Source: an uncultured Porphyromonadaceae bacterium (lineage in GTDB: Bacteria > Bacteroidota > Bacteroidia > Bacteroidales > Coprobacteraceae). From it: a stretch of 17,780 nt of DNA. A model generated the notes under the pieces. The model was not told the DNA's origin. It did not search any database and worked only from the letters and a program-made list of their open reading frames with translations. The position numbers and the translations under genes are program-made. The DNA is taken from NCBI GenBank assembly GCA_900545915.1, contig URAV01000046.1, forward strand, positions 1 to 17,780, written 5' to 3'. Positions 1 to 8,086 of the stretch are shown in pieces (the stretch's first letter is position 1; every line of letters starts with the position of its first letter).

Positions 1-60
1 GTTGACCACCAGGCTTGCCAGATAGGAAAGGCTCTCCATCGTTTCGCCGCGGCGGTTCTG
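1..60. other. GC-rich left edge, no assignable gene
   Basis: These 60 bases are about 60 % G+C by hand count (36 of 60), far above the visibly AT-rich DNA that starts at base 61. On the minus strand an ATG at 37-39 would open a reading frame running off the left edge (MESLSYLASLVVN), but thirteen codons are too few to identify. The forward strand also has an open frame here that ends inside the TetR gene. This could be the 5' end of a divergent gene, a fragment of foreign DNA or an assembly join; the sequence alone does not decide. Confidence 0.3.
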
Positions 61-65
61 AATGT

Positions 66-73
66 TATATTTG
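66..73 (+). promoter_or_regulatory. Possible -7 box for the TetR gene
   Basis: TATATTTG matches the Bacteroidetes -7 consensus TAnnTTTG exactly. No TTG lies at the expected -33 distance, because that position falls in the GC-rich left edge. The box ends six bases before the preferred ATG at 80, so a transcript from it would be almost or fully leaderless. Confidence 0.3.
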
Positions 74-79
74 AACTAT

Positions 80-682
80 ATGGAGAGAGAACCTTTAAGA
101 AACAGAAAAGCGACAGAACAACGTTTATTGTCAGCTATACAAGAATTGATTGAAGAATCTGGTTTCGAGAAATTAGGTATAAATGCTGTTGCATCTAAAG
201 CTGGAGTATCTAAGATGCTTATATACAGATATTTCGGATCATTAGACGGACTTGTGGCGGCTTATATTGAACAGTATGATTTTTGGATAAATTTTGAATC
301 GGATTTGCCGGATAGAAGGGGATTGGAGAATTTTATAAAAGAGATGTTTCATTGTCAGATCGCTGTTCTTAGGGGGAATTATACATTACGACGGTTATAT
401 CGATGGGAGTTGATGTCCGGTAATAAATTTGTCAAAGATTTGAGGCGGCAGAGAGAAAATAAAGGGGTATGGCTCGTAGAGGCTGTGTCTCGGTTATCCG
501 GTCATCCTTGTAGAGAAGTTGCCGTTATTGCGACATTGTTGAGTGCGTCGATCAGTTATCTTGCTTTACTTGAGGAAAATTGTGACTTCTATAATGGTAT
601 TTTTCTTCAGACAGACGAGGGATGGGAACAATTACAGGAAGGGATAGATGAGCTTATCTCCCTTTGGATTTCAAAATTATGA
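80..682 (+). CDS. TetR/AcrR-family transcriptional regulator
   Basis: This is a 200-residue DNA-binding repressor of the TetR type. The N-terminal helix-turn-helix is clear at about residues 34-53: GINAVASKAGVSK followed by the recognition-helix end LIYRYFGS, with the usual tyrosine and phenylalanine. The C-terminal helical part (from about residue 60) is the divergent ligand-binding and dimer domain, and no ligand can be inferred from it. The start at 80 is preferred over an in-frame ATG at 62, because 62 lies upstream of a -7-like box and adds only six non-conserved residues. The stop overlaps the ATG of the downstream nitroreductase (ATGA), so the two genes are probably co-transcribed and translationally coupled. 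TetR regulators often control the gene next to them; control of the nitroreductase here is an inference. Confidence 0.88.
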   Translation: MEREPLRNRKATEQRLLSAIQELIEESGFEKLGINAVASKAGVSKMLIYRYFGSLDGLVAAYIEQYDFWINFESDLPDRRGLENFIKEMFHCQIAVLRGNYTLRRLYRWELMSGNKFVKDLRRQRENKGVWLVEAVSRLSGHPCREVAVIATLLSASISYLALLEENCDFYNGIFLQTDEGWEQLQEGIDELISLWISKL

Positions 683-1665
683 AATTAAAATTTAGAGTTA
701 TGAATAAAGAAGATGCCTTGTTTATAATAGAACAAACTGTAAAAGCGCCTTCGGGGCATAATACTCAGCCTTGGTTATTCGGAATTGATGAGAATTGTAT
801 ACATATATATCCGGATATAAGCAAATGTTTACCGATAGTTGATCCTGATAATCGGGAGCTTTTTGTATCGTTAGGTTGTGCTGTTGAGAATTTTTTTTGG
901 GCTGCTCAAAAGCGGAGATATAATGTGACATTTGATATTCGGAAAGATGGGGAAGTTTTTGCAATTCTGACATATGCAAAAGAAAAAAATGATTCAGTTT
1001 TAGAGATGTTTAATCAGATTTCTGAACGACAAACCAATAGGAAAATATATTCAGGAGAAAGAATTTCATCGGATGTGATTGGTGAGTTGGAGGCGGTGTC
1101 TTGGACAGATTGTGTAGGACTGCATTTGTATCCGAATCGATCGTCGTCATTTGACCTGCTGGAAAATTATGTTGTAAACGGGAATATTTTACAATTGCGA
1201 AATAAAGCATTTAAGAATGAATTGAAAAATTGGATGAGATATAACCGTAAGCATGACCGGAAAACTAAAGATGGTTTGAGTTATTCAGTTTTTGGAGCAC
1301 CTGATTTGCCTCGTTTTATTTCGGAACTGGTTATGGAAATTTGTTTGAATCCGCGAGTACAAAATGAGAGTGACCGAAAGAAAATAAAATCTTCATCTCA
1401 TTTTGCTTTATTTACTGTGTCTGAAAATGATATTGTCGACTGGATTATGTTGGGACGTGTTTTACAACGATTTTTGTTAAAAGCTACACAATACGGTATT
1501 GCATGCGCTTTTATGAATCAGCCTTGTGAAATAGCAGAATTATCGGTCAAATTGAGACAAGATTTATCTCTTTCAGGGTATCCGGTAATATTGTTGAGAG
1601 TCGGTTATGCTTTACCTGCGGCACACTCTTTGCGTCGGCCGTTGTCTTGCTTTATCGAGGAATGA
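679..1665 (+). CDS. Acg-family FMN-dependent nitroreductase
   Basis: This 328-residue protein resembles the nitroreductase-like Acg family (FMN-binding NAD(P)H oxidoreductase fold with two half-repeats). The hallmark is SGHNTQPW at residues 25-32, where Ser, His, Asn and Gln sit in the FMN phosphate-binding loop in this superfamily. The C-terminal half has the second nitroreductase-like segment: WIMLGRVLQRFLLKATQYGI, then AFMNQPCE, and a tail RVGYA containing the usual arginine and glycine. The start at 679 is chosen because its ATG overlaps the upstream stop as ATGA; an alternative ATG at 700 directly precedes NKEDALFIIE and could be the true start. A longer frame from a TTG at 664 is less likely. 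The substrate is unknown. The neighbouring TetR gene suggests induction by a small molecule, such as a quinone or nitro compound, but that is inference. Confidence 0.8.
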   Translation: MKLKFRVMNKEDALFIIEQTVKAPSGHNTQPWLFGIDENCIHIYPDISKCLPIVDPDNRELFVSLGCAVENFFWAAQKRRYNVTFDIRKDGEVFAILTYAKEKNDSVLEMFNQISERQTNRKIYSGERISSDVIGELEAVSWTDCVGLHLYPNRSSSFDLLENYVVNGNILQLRNKAFKNELKNWMRYNRKHDRKTKDGLSYSVFGAPDLPRFISELVMEICLNPRVQNESDRKKIKSSSHFALFTVSENDIVDWIMLGRVLQRFLLKATQYGIACAFMNQPCEIAELSVKLRQDLSLSGYPVILLRVGYALPAAHSLRRPLSCFIEE

Positions 1666-1698
1666 TTTGTAAGAAGGAATCGACCGTTTGTTTTTATC

Positions 1699-1722
1699 GA
1701 ACTTTTTTATGAACTTTTTTAT
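1699..1722 (+). repeat. Tandem duplication of a 12-mer
   Basis: GAACTTTTTTAT occurs twice head to tail (1699-1710 and 1711-1722) in the gap between two convergent genes. It looks like a slippage product, and no function is evident. Confidence 0.85.
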
Positions 1723-1728
1723 TAAAAT

Positions 1729-1761
1729 ATATCCCGAGTATTTTCGTATCTCTCGGGATAT
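1729..1761. terminator. Hairpin between convergent nitroreductase and antiporter genes
   Basis: ATATCCCGAG (1729-1738) pairs perfectly over ten bases with CTCGGGATAT (1752-1761) around a 13-base loop. It lies 64 bases after the nitroreductase stop and 59 bases beyond the end of the antiporter gene, so it could serve both. There is no clean T-run on the plus side. On the minus side the stem is followed by a T-rich tract, so the fit to an intrinsic terminator is moderate. Confidence 0.6.
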
Positions 1762-1765
1762 GTTT

Positions 1766-1810
1766 CTAAAAGCCTGAATTTTCTTATCGGAAAATTTAGA
1801 CCGGTTCTAA
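1766..1810 (+). repeat. Intergenic palindromic repeat, copy A
   Basis: The right arm AAAATTTAGACCGGTTCTAA (1791-1810) matches the dispersed repeat consensus AAAATTTARACNRGCTCTWA. A degenerate left arm (1766-1782, CTAAAAGCCTGAATTTT) is its imperfect reverse complement with a two-base gap, giving a hairpin with a short loop. The sequence TTATCGG before the right arm is shared with copy E near 15205. It lies at the 3' ends of two convergent genes. Confidence 0.6.
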
Positions 1811-1819
1811 TAATTTCCT

Positions 1820-3319
1820 TTAATTTTTTTCCATAGAATATCGTTCGATACCTAAACTTTCATAAGCCTTTTTCAATTCTTCTTCGTTATCGCTGATTAC
1901 GAGGAGTTTGTCTCCCGGATTAATCGTCGTGTGTCCTTTAGGAACAAAATATTTGTTGTTCCGTTTCACCATTACGGCGAGAGTGTTGTCCGGCAGTGTC
2001 AGATTCATTAATTTATTACCGTTTGCAAGAGCGGTTTCTGTAATCTGTATTTCCGACATAGACGATTTTATTTCATCCGGCAATGATACGTCGAACTCTT
2101 TTTTCGTTTCGTCTTCAGAGTCCAATTTTAACCATCTGGCCATGGCGCTGACAGTAGTCCCTTGTACCAATAAGGAAATGATCGTAATGAAAAAGACGAT
2201 ATTGAATATGAATTTTGAATTTTCGATCCCTGCGATTAACGGATAAGTAGCAAAAATTATAGGCACAGCCCCTCTGAGCCCCACCCATGATATATATACA
2301 CGAGCTTTAGTGGTAAAATTCTTGAATGGTAACAGGCACAGAAAAACAGTGATGGGACGAGCGAATATGATCATGAAAATACCGATCAATAGACCGATAC
2401 CGATAACGGGTAATAATTCGGAAGGATTGACCAATAGCCCTAATGTAAGGAACATGACGATTTGAAATAACCATGAAAAGCCGTCGAAAAAAGTCGCTGT
2501 GCTCCGTTTGTGTACCATTTTTTTGTTCCCTACGACCAGTCCGGCAATATATACGGCAAGATAACCGTTTCCTTTCAGCAGGTCTGTAAAAGAGAATATA
2601 AAGAATGAGAAAGCTAATAGTAATACTGGATATAAAGATTGGTTGTCTATATTTATACGGTTCATAACCCAGACTGTTACTTGTCCCAGAATATATCCGG
2701 ACAATGCTCCTACACTTAGTTGAATGAGTAACATCCCGATCGATTGCCATGTATTGAATTCACCGATTTGTATGATTTGTATTAAAAGAATTGTGAGCAT
2801 GTATGCCATAGGATCATTACTTCCGCTCTCTAATTCTAATACCGGTCGTAATCTTTGTTTGAGTCCTAATCCTTTGGAGCGTAGAATAGAAAAGACTGAA
2901 GCTGAGTCTGTAGAAGACATAACGGCAGCAAGCAGCATTGATTCCATTAGTGTCAGATTAGGACAATTCGGTATATATCTGGAGATGTAATAAATAAAAC
3001 CTCCTGTAATGATTGTGGTGATCAATACACCTATTGTCGCTAAGATTACACCCGGACCTGCTATCGGTTTGATTTCTGTGAATTTGGTATCCATACCTCC
3101 TGAAAAAAGTATGATACTTAATGCTATTACTCCGATAAATTGGGCTTCATGCGGATTATGAAATTGTATTCCTAACCCGTCGCTGCCGAAAATCATTCCA
3201 ACTCCTAAAAACAGAAGCAATGCCGGAACTCCGAATTTGTAACCGGCTTTGCCGGCGATAACACTGATAAATAGTAAAATAGATCCTATTAAAAGAATGT
3301 TTCCTGTGTCTAAAATCAT
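1820..3319 (-). CDS. CPA1-type K+ (or Na+)/H+ antiporter, CvrA/NhaP2-like
   Basis: This 499-residue inner-membrane monovalent cation/proton antiporter has about 12 hydrophobic segments over residues 1-395. Visible CPA1 features are the discontinuous-helix region SSTDSAS with Thr-Asp at 137-138, and ELESGSNDP with Asn-Asp at 168-169, the ND pair typical of electroneutral exchangers. A late segment, WVGLRGAVPI, carries the conserved arginine. Residues from about 415 form a soluble RCK_C (TrkA-C) domain ending in PGDKLLVISDNEEEL, which in this family binds a small regulatory ligand. This architecture and length fit the potassium/proton antiporter CvrA/NhaP2 type, but the ion cannot be read from the sequence. 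The gene is monocistronic, divergent from gnd and convergent with the nitroreductase. The start is the first ATG, and the hydrophobic helix follows at once. Confidence 0.88.
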   Translation of the reverse strand: MILDTGNILLIGSILLFISVIAGKAGYKFGVPALLLFLGVGMIFGSDGLGIQFHNPHEAQFIGVIALSIILFSGGMDTKFTEIKPIAGPGVILATIGVLITTIITGGFIYYISRYIPNCPNLTLMESMLLAAVMSSTDSASVFSILRSKGLGLKQRLRPVLELESGSNDPMAYMLTILLIQIIQIGEFNTWQSIGMLLIQLSVGALSGYILGQVTVWVMNRINIDNQSLYPVLLLAFSFFIFSFTDLLKGNGYLAVYIAGLVVGNKKMVHKRSTATFFDGFSWLFQIVMFLTLGLLVNPSELLPVIGIGLLIGIFMIIFARPITVFLCLLPFKNFTTKARVYISWVGLRGAVPIIFATYPLIAGIENSKFIFNIVFFITIISLLVQGTTVSAMARWLKLDSEDETKKEFDVSLPDEIKSSMSEIQITETALANGNKLMNLTLPDNTLAVMVKRNNKYFVPKGHTTINPGDKLLVISDNEEELKKAYESLGIERYSMEKN

Positions 3320-3434
3320 AATTCTCCCGAATGAATATATTGAGTTATAACAAATAATATCAAAAGTTGATTATCATCTTTATATGCTTTAGAATGAATA
3401 AAAGATGAATAATTCTTATATATGTTTATTTCTT

Positions 3435-3442
3435 CAAATATA
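3435..3442 (-). promoter_or_regulatory. Possible -7 box for the antiporter gene
   Basis: On the minus strand this reads TATATTTG, an exact TAnnTTTG match, about 116 bases upstream of the antiporter ATG. No TTG is present at -33 spacing. The surrounding divergent gap (3320-3578) is very AT-rich and shows no RNA gene or small ORF; I could not find an exact -7 match for gnd in it. Confidence 0.3.
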
Positions 3443-3578
3443 AGTATAATTCTTTAAAAAAAATAATACGGGGGAAAATATTTTATTCGGATTTTTCTCT
3501 ATGAACAAACTGTAAGTATTTGGGGTTATTTATAGAAGGTTAATTGGTGATTGACATACATATCAAAAAAAATAAATT

Positions 3579-5009
3579 ATGAAAGTTGGAGACTTGGGAC
3601 TAATCGGTTTGGGTGTAATGGGGGCGAATTTGGCTCTTAATTTTGAACGTAACGGCTATATTGTGGCTGTATATAATCGAAAGGAAGGTGAGGGGAAAGA
3701 TATCGTATCTCGTTTTATAGAAGAGAATGGGGAAAATAAAAACTTCATACCGACCGATACGATAGGAGAGTTGGTAGATAGAGTATCTCGTCCTCGGAAA
3801 ATCGTGTTGATGGTAACTGCCGGTGATCCGGTAGATGAACTGATAGATCAGCTTTTGCCGCATTTGTCTTTGGGTGATATTGTAATAGACGGGGGAAATT
3901 CCGATTTCAGGGATACGGACAGAAGAGTTCGTTTTATGGAAAGTCGGGGTGTCTGGTTTGTCGGATGCGGTATTTCCGGAGGGGCTGAAGGTGCTTTAAA
4001 CGGTCCTTCTATAATGCCGGGTGGATCGGTAGAAGCTTGGCCTTTTATAAAAGATATGTTGCAATCTATTGCAGCGAAACTGGAAGACGGATCTCCTTGT
4101 TGCCGGTGGATAGGTCCGGGTGGCTCAGGACATTTTGTTAAAATGGTTCACAATGGAATCGAGTACGGGGATATGCAACTCATCGCCGAAACGTATGCGA
4201 TATTGAAACGGGCGTTGGGTTTAGGCAACGATGAAATATCTCGCTTGTTTGAATTATGGAATCATGGAAATTTGAATAGTTATCTGATCGAGATAACAGC
4301 ATCGATATTGCGTTATAAAGAAAAATCCGGAGAGTATTTGATTGACAAAATAAGAGATGTTGCCCGGCAAAAAGGTACGGGGCGCTGGTGTGTCGAAGTG
4401 GCGTTGAACGAAGGAGAACCTTTGACGCTGATTACGGAAGCTGTATATGCACGGATGCTTTCTGCTTTACCCGAAATTCGACAAGAAGCGGCATTCTGCT
4501 ATCCGGACAGTGTAACAGAAAAATGGCATGATACGGACTTCTCCGTTAATATGGCGCGGGATGCGTTATATGTTTCCAAAATGATTTCCTATGCACAAGG
4601 CTTTTCGTTATTACAGCGGGCTTCGTCTCATTATGGGTGGCATTTAGATTGTGCATCTATTGCATATATTTGGCAAAACGGTTGCATAATCCGATCTGCA
4701 TTTTTGGGAAAGATTGTTTCTGCGTATAAGAAAGATCCGTTTCTCGGCAATCTTTTGTTTGATAATTATTTTAGAAATACGGTTATTTCTTTGCAAAACG
4801 GGTGGAGAACTCTGATATCACGGGGATTGCTTTCGGAGATTCCTTTACCTTGTATGACAGCTGGACTTACTTATTTTGATGGTTTGCGTACTGAAAATTC
4901 GACAGCTAATTTGATACAAGCACAGAGAGACTTTTTCGGAGCGCATACCTATGAGCGAGCGGATGCGGATTCTGGGATCTTTTTTCATACCGATTGGGAA
5001 AATTTTTGA
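3579..5009 (+). CDS. gnd: 6-phosphogluconate dehydrogenase
   Basis: It oxidises and decarboxylates 6-phosphogluconate to ribulose 5-phosphate in the cytoplasm while reducing NADP+; it is the last oxidative step of the pentose phosphate pathway. The 476 residues fit the family length. The N-terminal Rossmann motif is GLIGLGVMGANLAL (7-20), followed by YNRKEG (32-37), whose Asn-Arg is the usual NADP phosphate contact. IDGGNS (103-108) binds substrate. The catalytic segment GHFVKMVHNGIEYGD (184-198) carries Lys188, His191, Asn192 and Glu195. The C-terminal end FHTDWENF is the family's usual tail. It is the first gene of gnd-zwf-pgl; zwf starts 25 bases later. The start is the only sensible ATG, just before the dinucleotide fold. 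Confidence 0.97.
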   Translation: MKVGDLGLIGLGVMGANLALNFERNGYIVAVYNRKEGEGKDIVSRFIEENGENKNFIPTDTIGELVDRVSRPRKIVLMVTAGDPVDELIDQLLPHLSLGDIVIDGGNSDFRDTDRRVRFMESRGVWFVGCGISGGAEGALNGPSIMPGGSVEAWPFIKDMLQSIAAKLEDGSPCCRWIGPGGSGHFVKMVHNGIEYGDMQLIAETYAILKRALGLGNDEISRLFELWNHGNLNSYLIEITASILRYKEKSGEYLIDKIRDVARQKGTGRWCVEVALNEGEPLTLITEAVYARMLSALPEIRQEAAFCYPDSVTEKWHDTDFSVNMARDALYVSKMISYAQGFSLLQRASSHYGWHLDCASIAYIWQNGCIIRSAFLGKIVSAYKKDPFLGNLLFDNYFRNTVISLQNGWRTLISRGLLSEIPLPCMTAGLTYFDGLRTENSTANLIQAQRDFFGAHTYERADADSGIFFHTDWENF

Positions 5010-5034
5010 TAATTAGGAATAAGGGTTTAGAAAT

Positions 5035-6531
5035 ATGGAAAGAGTAAATGCTCAGATGTTGGTAATTTTTGGAGCTTCGGGTGATTTGACTACTCGGAAA
5101 CTGATACCGGCACTGTATGAACTGTATATTCGTAATTTACTGCCTGAAGATTTTGTCGTTTTAGGTACGGCACGCACGGCATTGACGGATGATGAGTTTC
5201 GAAAAAAACAGCGTGACGGCATATTGGCTTCACAAAAAGAGCTTTCGGTTAAAGATGCTCGCTTGAATTTGTTTCTGAAATGTATTTATTATATAGATTT
5301 TGATACGCAAAATACGGATAAATATGTAATATTGAAAAATCGGGTAGAGGAGTTGCAAAAACTTTGTTCTTTGCCCGATAATATCGTTTTTTATATGGCA
5401 ACACCTCCTGAAATGTATGAAGTAATACCTCTCGGATTGCAAAAATGCGGTTTGGCTTATACATCTGGAGGATTCCGTCGGATTGTCGTTGAAAAACCGT
5501 TCGGAACGGATATAAAGTCTGCTAAGCATCTCACTCGATTATTAGAATCGATATTCGATGAGCATGATATTTACCGGATCGATCATTATTTAGGAAAAGA
5601 GACTGTTCAGAATATTCTTGTACTTCGGTTTTCGAACGGTATATTCGAACCTTTGTGGAACAGGAATTACATAGATCATGTAGAGATTGTTTCTTCCGAA
5701 ACATTGGGTATAGGGAATAGAGGCGGTTATTATGAATCATCGGGAGCTTTGCGAGATATGGTACAGAATCATCTATTGCAGTTAATGGCTTTTATTGCAA
5801 TGGAACCTCCTGTGGCATTCGATCCGGAATCTATAAGAGACGAGATCGCTAAAGTATTCAAGTCCTTGCATCATTATACTCCTGCGGAAATGCGAAAGCA
5901 AATTATACGTGGGCAATATACGGCAGGAGTGACAAACGGGGAAAATGTATTGGGTTATAGAGATGAAAAAAACGTAAGTGGTGATTCGGTTAGAGAAACG
6001 TATGTGGCTATGAAAATCGAATTGGATAACTGGCGTTGGGCAGGAACTCCGTTTTATATTTATACGGGAAAGCGACTGTCTGAGAAAAAAACAGAAATTA
6101 TTATTCATTTCAAATCGACTCCGCAGCAGTTATTTGTAGGACAGTGTTCTGGAAGTTCTTGCAATCAGTTGATTATTCGTGTGCAGCCTGATGAGAGTAT
6201 TGCTTTGCGTTTCGGACTTAAAATTCCTGGTTCGGGATTCGAAGTTCGTCAGGTGAGTATGGACTTCTTATATAGTTCGTTGTCCGATAAAAAGCTGCCG
6301 GATGCTTACGAACGCTTATTATTGGATGTTATGTTGGGAGATTCTACGCTTTATTCCCGGGCAGATGCACAAGAAGCGAGTTGGGATTTTATAGATCCGA
6401 TCATAAAAAGTTGGGTTAAAAGAGGAAAGAATGGTCTCGTTTTTTATGCTTCTGGAAGTACTCCTGAAGAAGTAGATCGTTTAATGCCTCATAATAAAAG
6501 ATGTAATCGTTGCAATGATATTATAAAATAA
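5035..6531 (+). CDS. zwf: Glucose-6-phosphate 1-dehydrogenase
   Basis: It oxidises glucose 6-phosphate to 6-phosphogluconolactone with NADP+, the entry step of the oxidative pentose phosphate pathway. The 498 residues match the family. The nucleotide-binding motif is FGASGDLTTRK (12-22), EKPFG lies at 153-157 and the substrate-binding signature RIDHYLGKE at 181-189. Further on, GGYYESSGALRDMVQNH contains the second active-site histidine. The C-terminal part ends in a Cys-containing basic tail (RCNRCNDIIK) that is not a known functional motif. It lies between gnd and pgl with gaps of 25 and 7 bases, so it is almost certainly co-transcribed, and the three proteins perform consecutive reactions. 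Confidence 0.97.
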   Translation: MERVNAQMLVIFGASGDLTTRKLIPALYELYIRNLLPEDFVVLGTARTALTDDEFRKKQRDGILASQKELSVKDARLNLFLKCIYYIDFDTQNTDKYVILKNRVEELQKLCSLPDNIVFYMATPPEMYEVIPLGLQKCGLAYTSGGFRRIVVEKPFGTDIKSAKHLTRLLESIFDEHDIYRIDHYLGKETVQNILVLRFSNGIFEPLWNRNYIDHVEIVSSETLGIGNRGGYYESSGALRDMVQNHLLQLMAFIAMEPPVAFDPESIRDEIAKVFKSLHHYTPAEMRKQIIRGQYTAGVTNGENVLGYRDEKNVSGDSVRETYVAMKIELDNWRWAGTPFYIYTGKRLSEKKTEIIIHFKSTPQQLFVGQCSGSSCNQLIIRVQPDESIALRFGLKIPGSGFEVRQVSMDFLYSSLSDKKLPDAYERLLLDVMLGDSTLYSRADAQEASWDFIDPIIKSWVKRGKNGLVFYASGSTPEEVDRLMPHNKRCNRCNDIIK

Positions 6532-6538
6532 ATGATGT

Positions 6539-7249
6539 ATGGAAATTTATTATGCTAAATCTCCCGAAGATGCTTTGAGGAAAATGACGGATAAACTGAT
6601 AAAGATCATGCAATCGAAGCAGGGTCTTGTTCCTTTTAATCTGGCACTGTCAGGGGGAAGTACCGCACAACAGATTTTTGCTCTTTGGCAAGAGGAATAT
6701 AAACAACAAATAGATTGGTATCGAATCCGTTTTTATTGGGTGGATGAGAGGTGTGTACCTCCTGAAAATGATGAAAGTAATTTTAAATATGCCGATCAAC
6801 AATTATTCAGGCCGTTAGGAATACCCCGAACGCATATTTACCGTATTTGCGGAGAAAATGACCCGTCTATGGAAGCTAATCGTTATTCGGAACTTATAAA
6901 TCAACAACTCCCTAAGAAAGACGGGCTTCCTTATTTTGATGCAATTATATTGGGAATCGGTCTTGATGGACATACTGCTTCAATATTTTCATCTTGTAAT
7001 TTTTTATTAAATGATACGAGATCGTATGCTGTGGCAGTACATCCGGAATCGAAACAGCTGCGTATAACGTTGACCGGTCCGGTAATATTGAATAATACAC
7101 CGTTACTTGTTCCGGTAATAGGGGAAAATAAAAAAGCTGTCTTTGGGCGATTGCTGGAAGCCCGTACGATTACTGAGAGTTTCCCGGCAGCGTGCATTAT
7201 GTATCGGGCGGCATCGGCGTCGGTCTTTACCGATATAGAAAAAGGATAG
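6539..7249 (+). CDS. pgl: 6-phosphogluconolactonase (DevB type)
   Basis: It hydrolyses 6-phosphoglucono-delta-lactone to 6-phosphogluconate, the step between zwf and gnd. The protein has 236 residues and belongs to the glucosamine-6-phosphate isomerase/lactonase superfamily. Visible motifs are ALSGGST (36-42, phosphate loop), YWVDERCVPP (66-75) and GIGLDGHTASIF (139-150) with the conserved Asp and His. It starts seven bases after the zwf stop, ends the operon, and its stop lies two bases from the stop of the convergent trmD gene. No terminator hairpin is visible between them, so transcripts from both strands probably overlap at their 3' ends. Confidence 0.95.
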   Translation: MEIYYAKSPEDALRKMTDKLIKIMQSKQGLVPFNLALSGGSTAQQIFALWQEEYKQQIDWYRIRFYWVDERCVPPENDESNFKYADQQLFRPLGIPRTHIYRICGENDPSMEANRYSELINQQLPKKDGLPYFDAIILGIGLDGHTASIFSSCNFLLNDTRSYAVAVHPESKQLRITLTGPVILNNTPLLVPVIGENKKAVFGRLLEARTITESFPAACIMYRAASASVFTDIEKG

Positions 7250-7251
7250 TT

Positions 7252-7929
7252 TTAATCATCGAGTAAATCCGGACGAAGGCGGCGAGTTCGTTCAATAGAT
7301 TGTTCATGTTGCCATTCTTCGATTTTTTTCTGATGCCCCGATAAGAGTATCTCGGGGACTTTCCATCCTTTATATTCAGCCGGTCGTGTATATACGGGCG
7401 GTGCTAATAAATTGTCTTGGAAAGAATCCGATAAAGCCGATTGTTCGTCTCCGATTGCACCGGGTATAAGCCGTATTATGGCATCCGATATTATGGCTGC
7501 CGCTAATTCTCCGCCGGTGAGGACATAATCTCCTATCGATATTTCTTTGGTGATCAAATGCTCTCGAATACGGTAGTCGATACCTTTATAGTGTCCGCAT
7601 AGGATAATCAGGTTCTGGCACAATGATAAGGAATTTGCCATCGGTTGATCGAATGTTTCTCCATCGGGAGAAGTATAGATGATTTCGTCATAATTTCTTT
7701 CCGATTTCAGTTTAGAAATAATTCGATCTATCGGTTCGACCTGCATCACCATTCCGGCTGAACCACCGAAAGGATAATCATCAACGCGTCGATGTTTGTT
7801 GGTAGAGTAATCTCGAAGGTTATGTACTACGATTTCTGCCAGTTTCTTGTCTTGAGCACGTTTTAGTATGGAGTGATTTAACGGTCCTTCCAGTAATTCC
7901 GGTAAAACGGTGATAATGTCGATGTGCAT
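7252..7929 (-). CDS. trmD: tRNA (guanine-37-N1)-methyltransferase
   Basis: It methylates G37 next to the anticodon using S-adenosylmethionine, which prevents +1 frameshifting. The 225-residue protein is a SPOUT enzyme with a trefoil-knot SAM site. Visible features are MHIDIITVLPELLEG at the start, DYPFGGSAGMVMQ (51-63), LCGHYKGIDYRIREH (110-124) and EISIGDYVLTGGELAA (129-144), where Asp134 corresponds to the catalytic aspartate. The C-terminal tRNA-binding part contains PEILLSGHQKKIEEW. An in-frame TTG at 7950 would add seven residues but lies inside the -7 promoter box, so the ATG at 7929 is the start. In many bacteria trmD sits in a ribosomal operon with rimM and rplS; here it stands alone. 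Confidence 0.96.
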   Translation of the reverse strand: MHIDIITVLPELLEGPLNHSILKRAQDKKLAEIVVHNLRDYSTNKHRRVDDYPFGGSAGMVMQVEPIDRIISKLKSERNYDEIIYTSPDGETFDQPMANSLSLCQNLIILCGHYKGIDYRIREHLITKEISIGDYVLTGGELAAAIISDAIIRLIPGAIGDEQSALSDSFQDNLLAPPVYTRPAEYKGWKVPEILLSGHQKKIEEWQHEQSIERTRRLRPDLLDD

Positions 7930-7947
7930 AGTTTCCTGATTTGGCTG

Positions 7948-7978
7948 CAAAAATAGGACTTTACGGATGATTATGCAA
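7948..7978 (-). promoter_or_regulatory. Promoter of trmD
   Basis: On the minus strand TTG (7976-7978) is followed after 20 bases by TATTTTTG (7948-7955), an exact match to the Bacteroidetes -33/-7 arrangement. Transcription should begin near 7941, giving a leader of about 12 bases. This excludes the upstream TTG as translation start. Confidence 0.6.
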
Positions 7979-8056
7979 CCCTTTTATTTTGTTTATTTTT
8001 TGCATATAAGCTGTAAAGTTCGCTTAATTGCCCGTATGAATCATTTTAAAATTTCC

Positions 8057-8064
8057 TATATTTG
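8057..8064 (+). promoter_or_regulatory. -7 box for ligA
   Basis: TATATTTG matches TAnnTTTG exactly and lies 22 bases before the ligA ATG. The nearest upstream TTG (8028-8030) is 26 bases away, longer than the usual spacing of about 20, so only the -7 element is well supported. It is divergent from the trmD promoter. Confidence 0.45.
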
Positions 8065-8086
8065 CATACCGTAACAGGCATAATCG

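Noticed and set aside
2307..2750. 147-codon open frame within the antiporter gene on the same strand
   Set aside because: It is another frame of a well-supported coding region and has no protein-like composition or motif.
3551..3556. TTGACA, resembling an E. coli -35 element upstream of gnd
   Set aside because: No matching -10 fits before the ATG, and Bacteroidetes housekeeping promoters use a different consensus.
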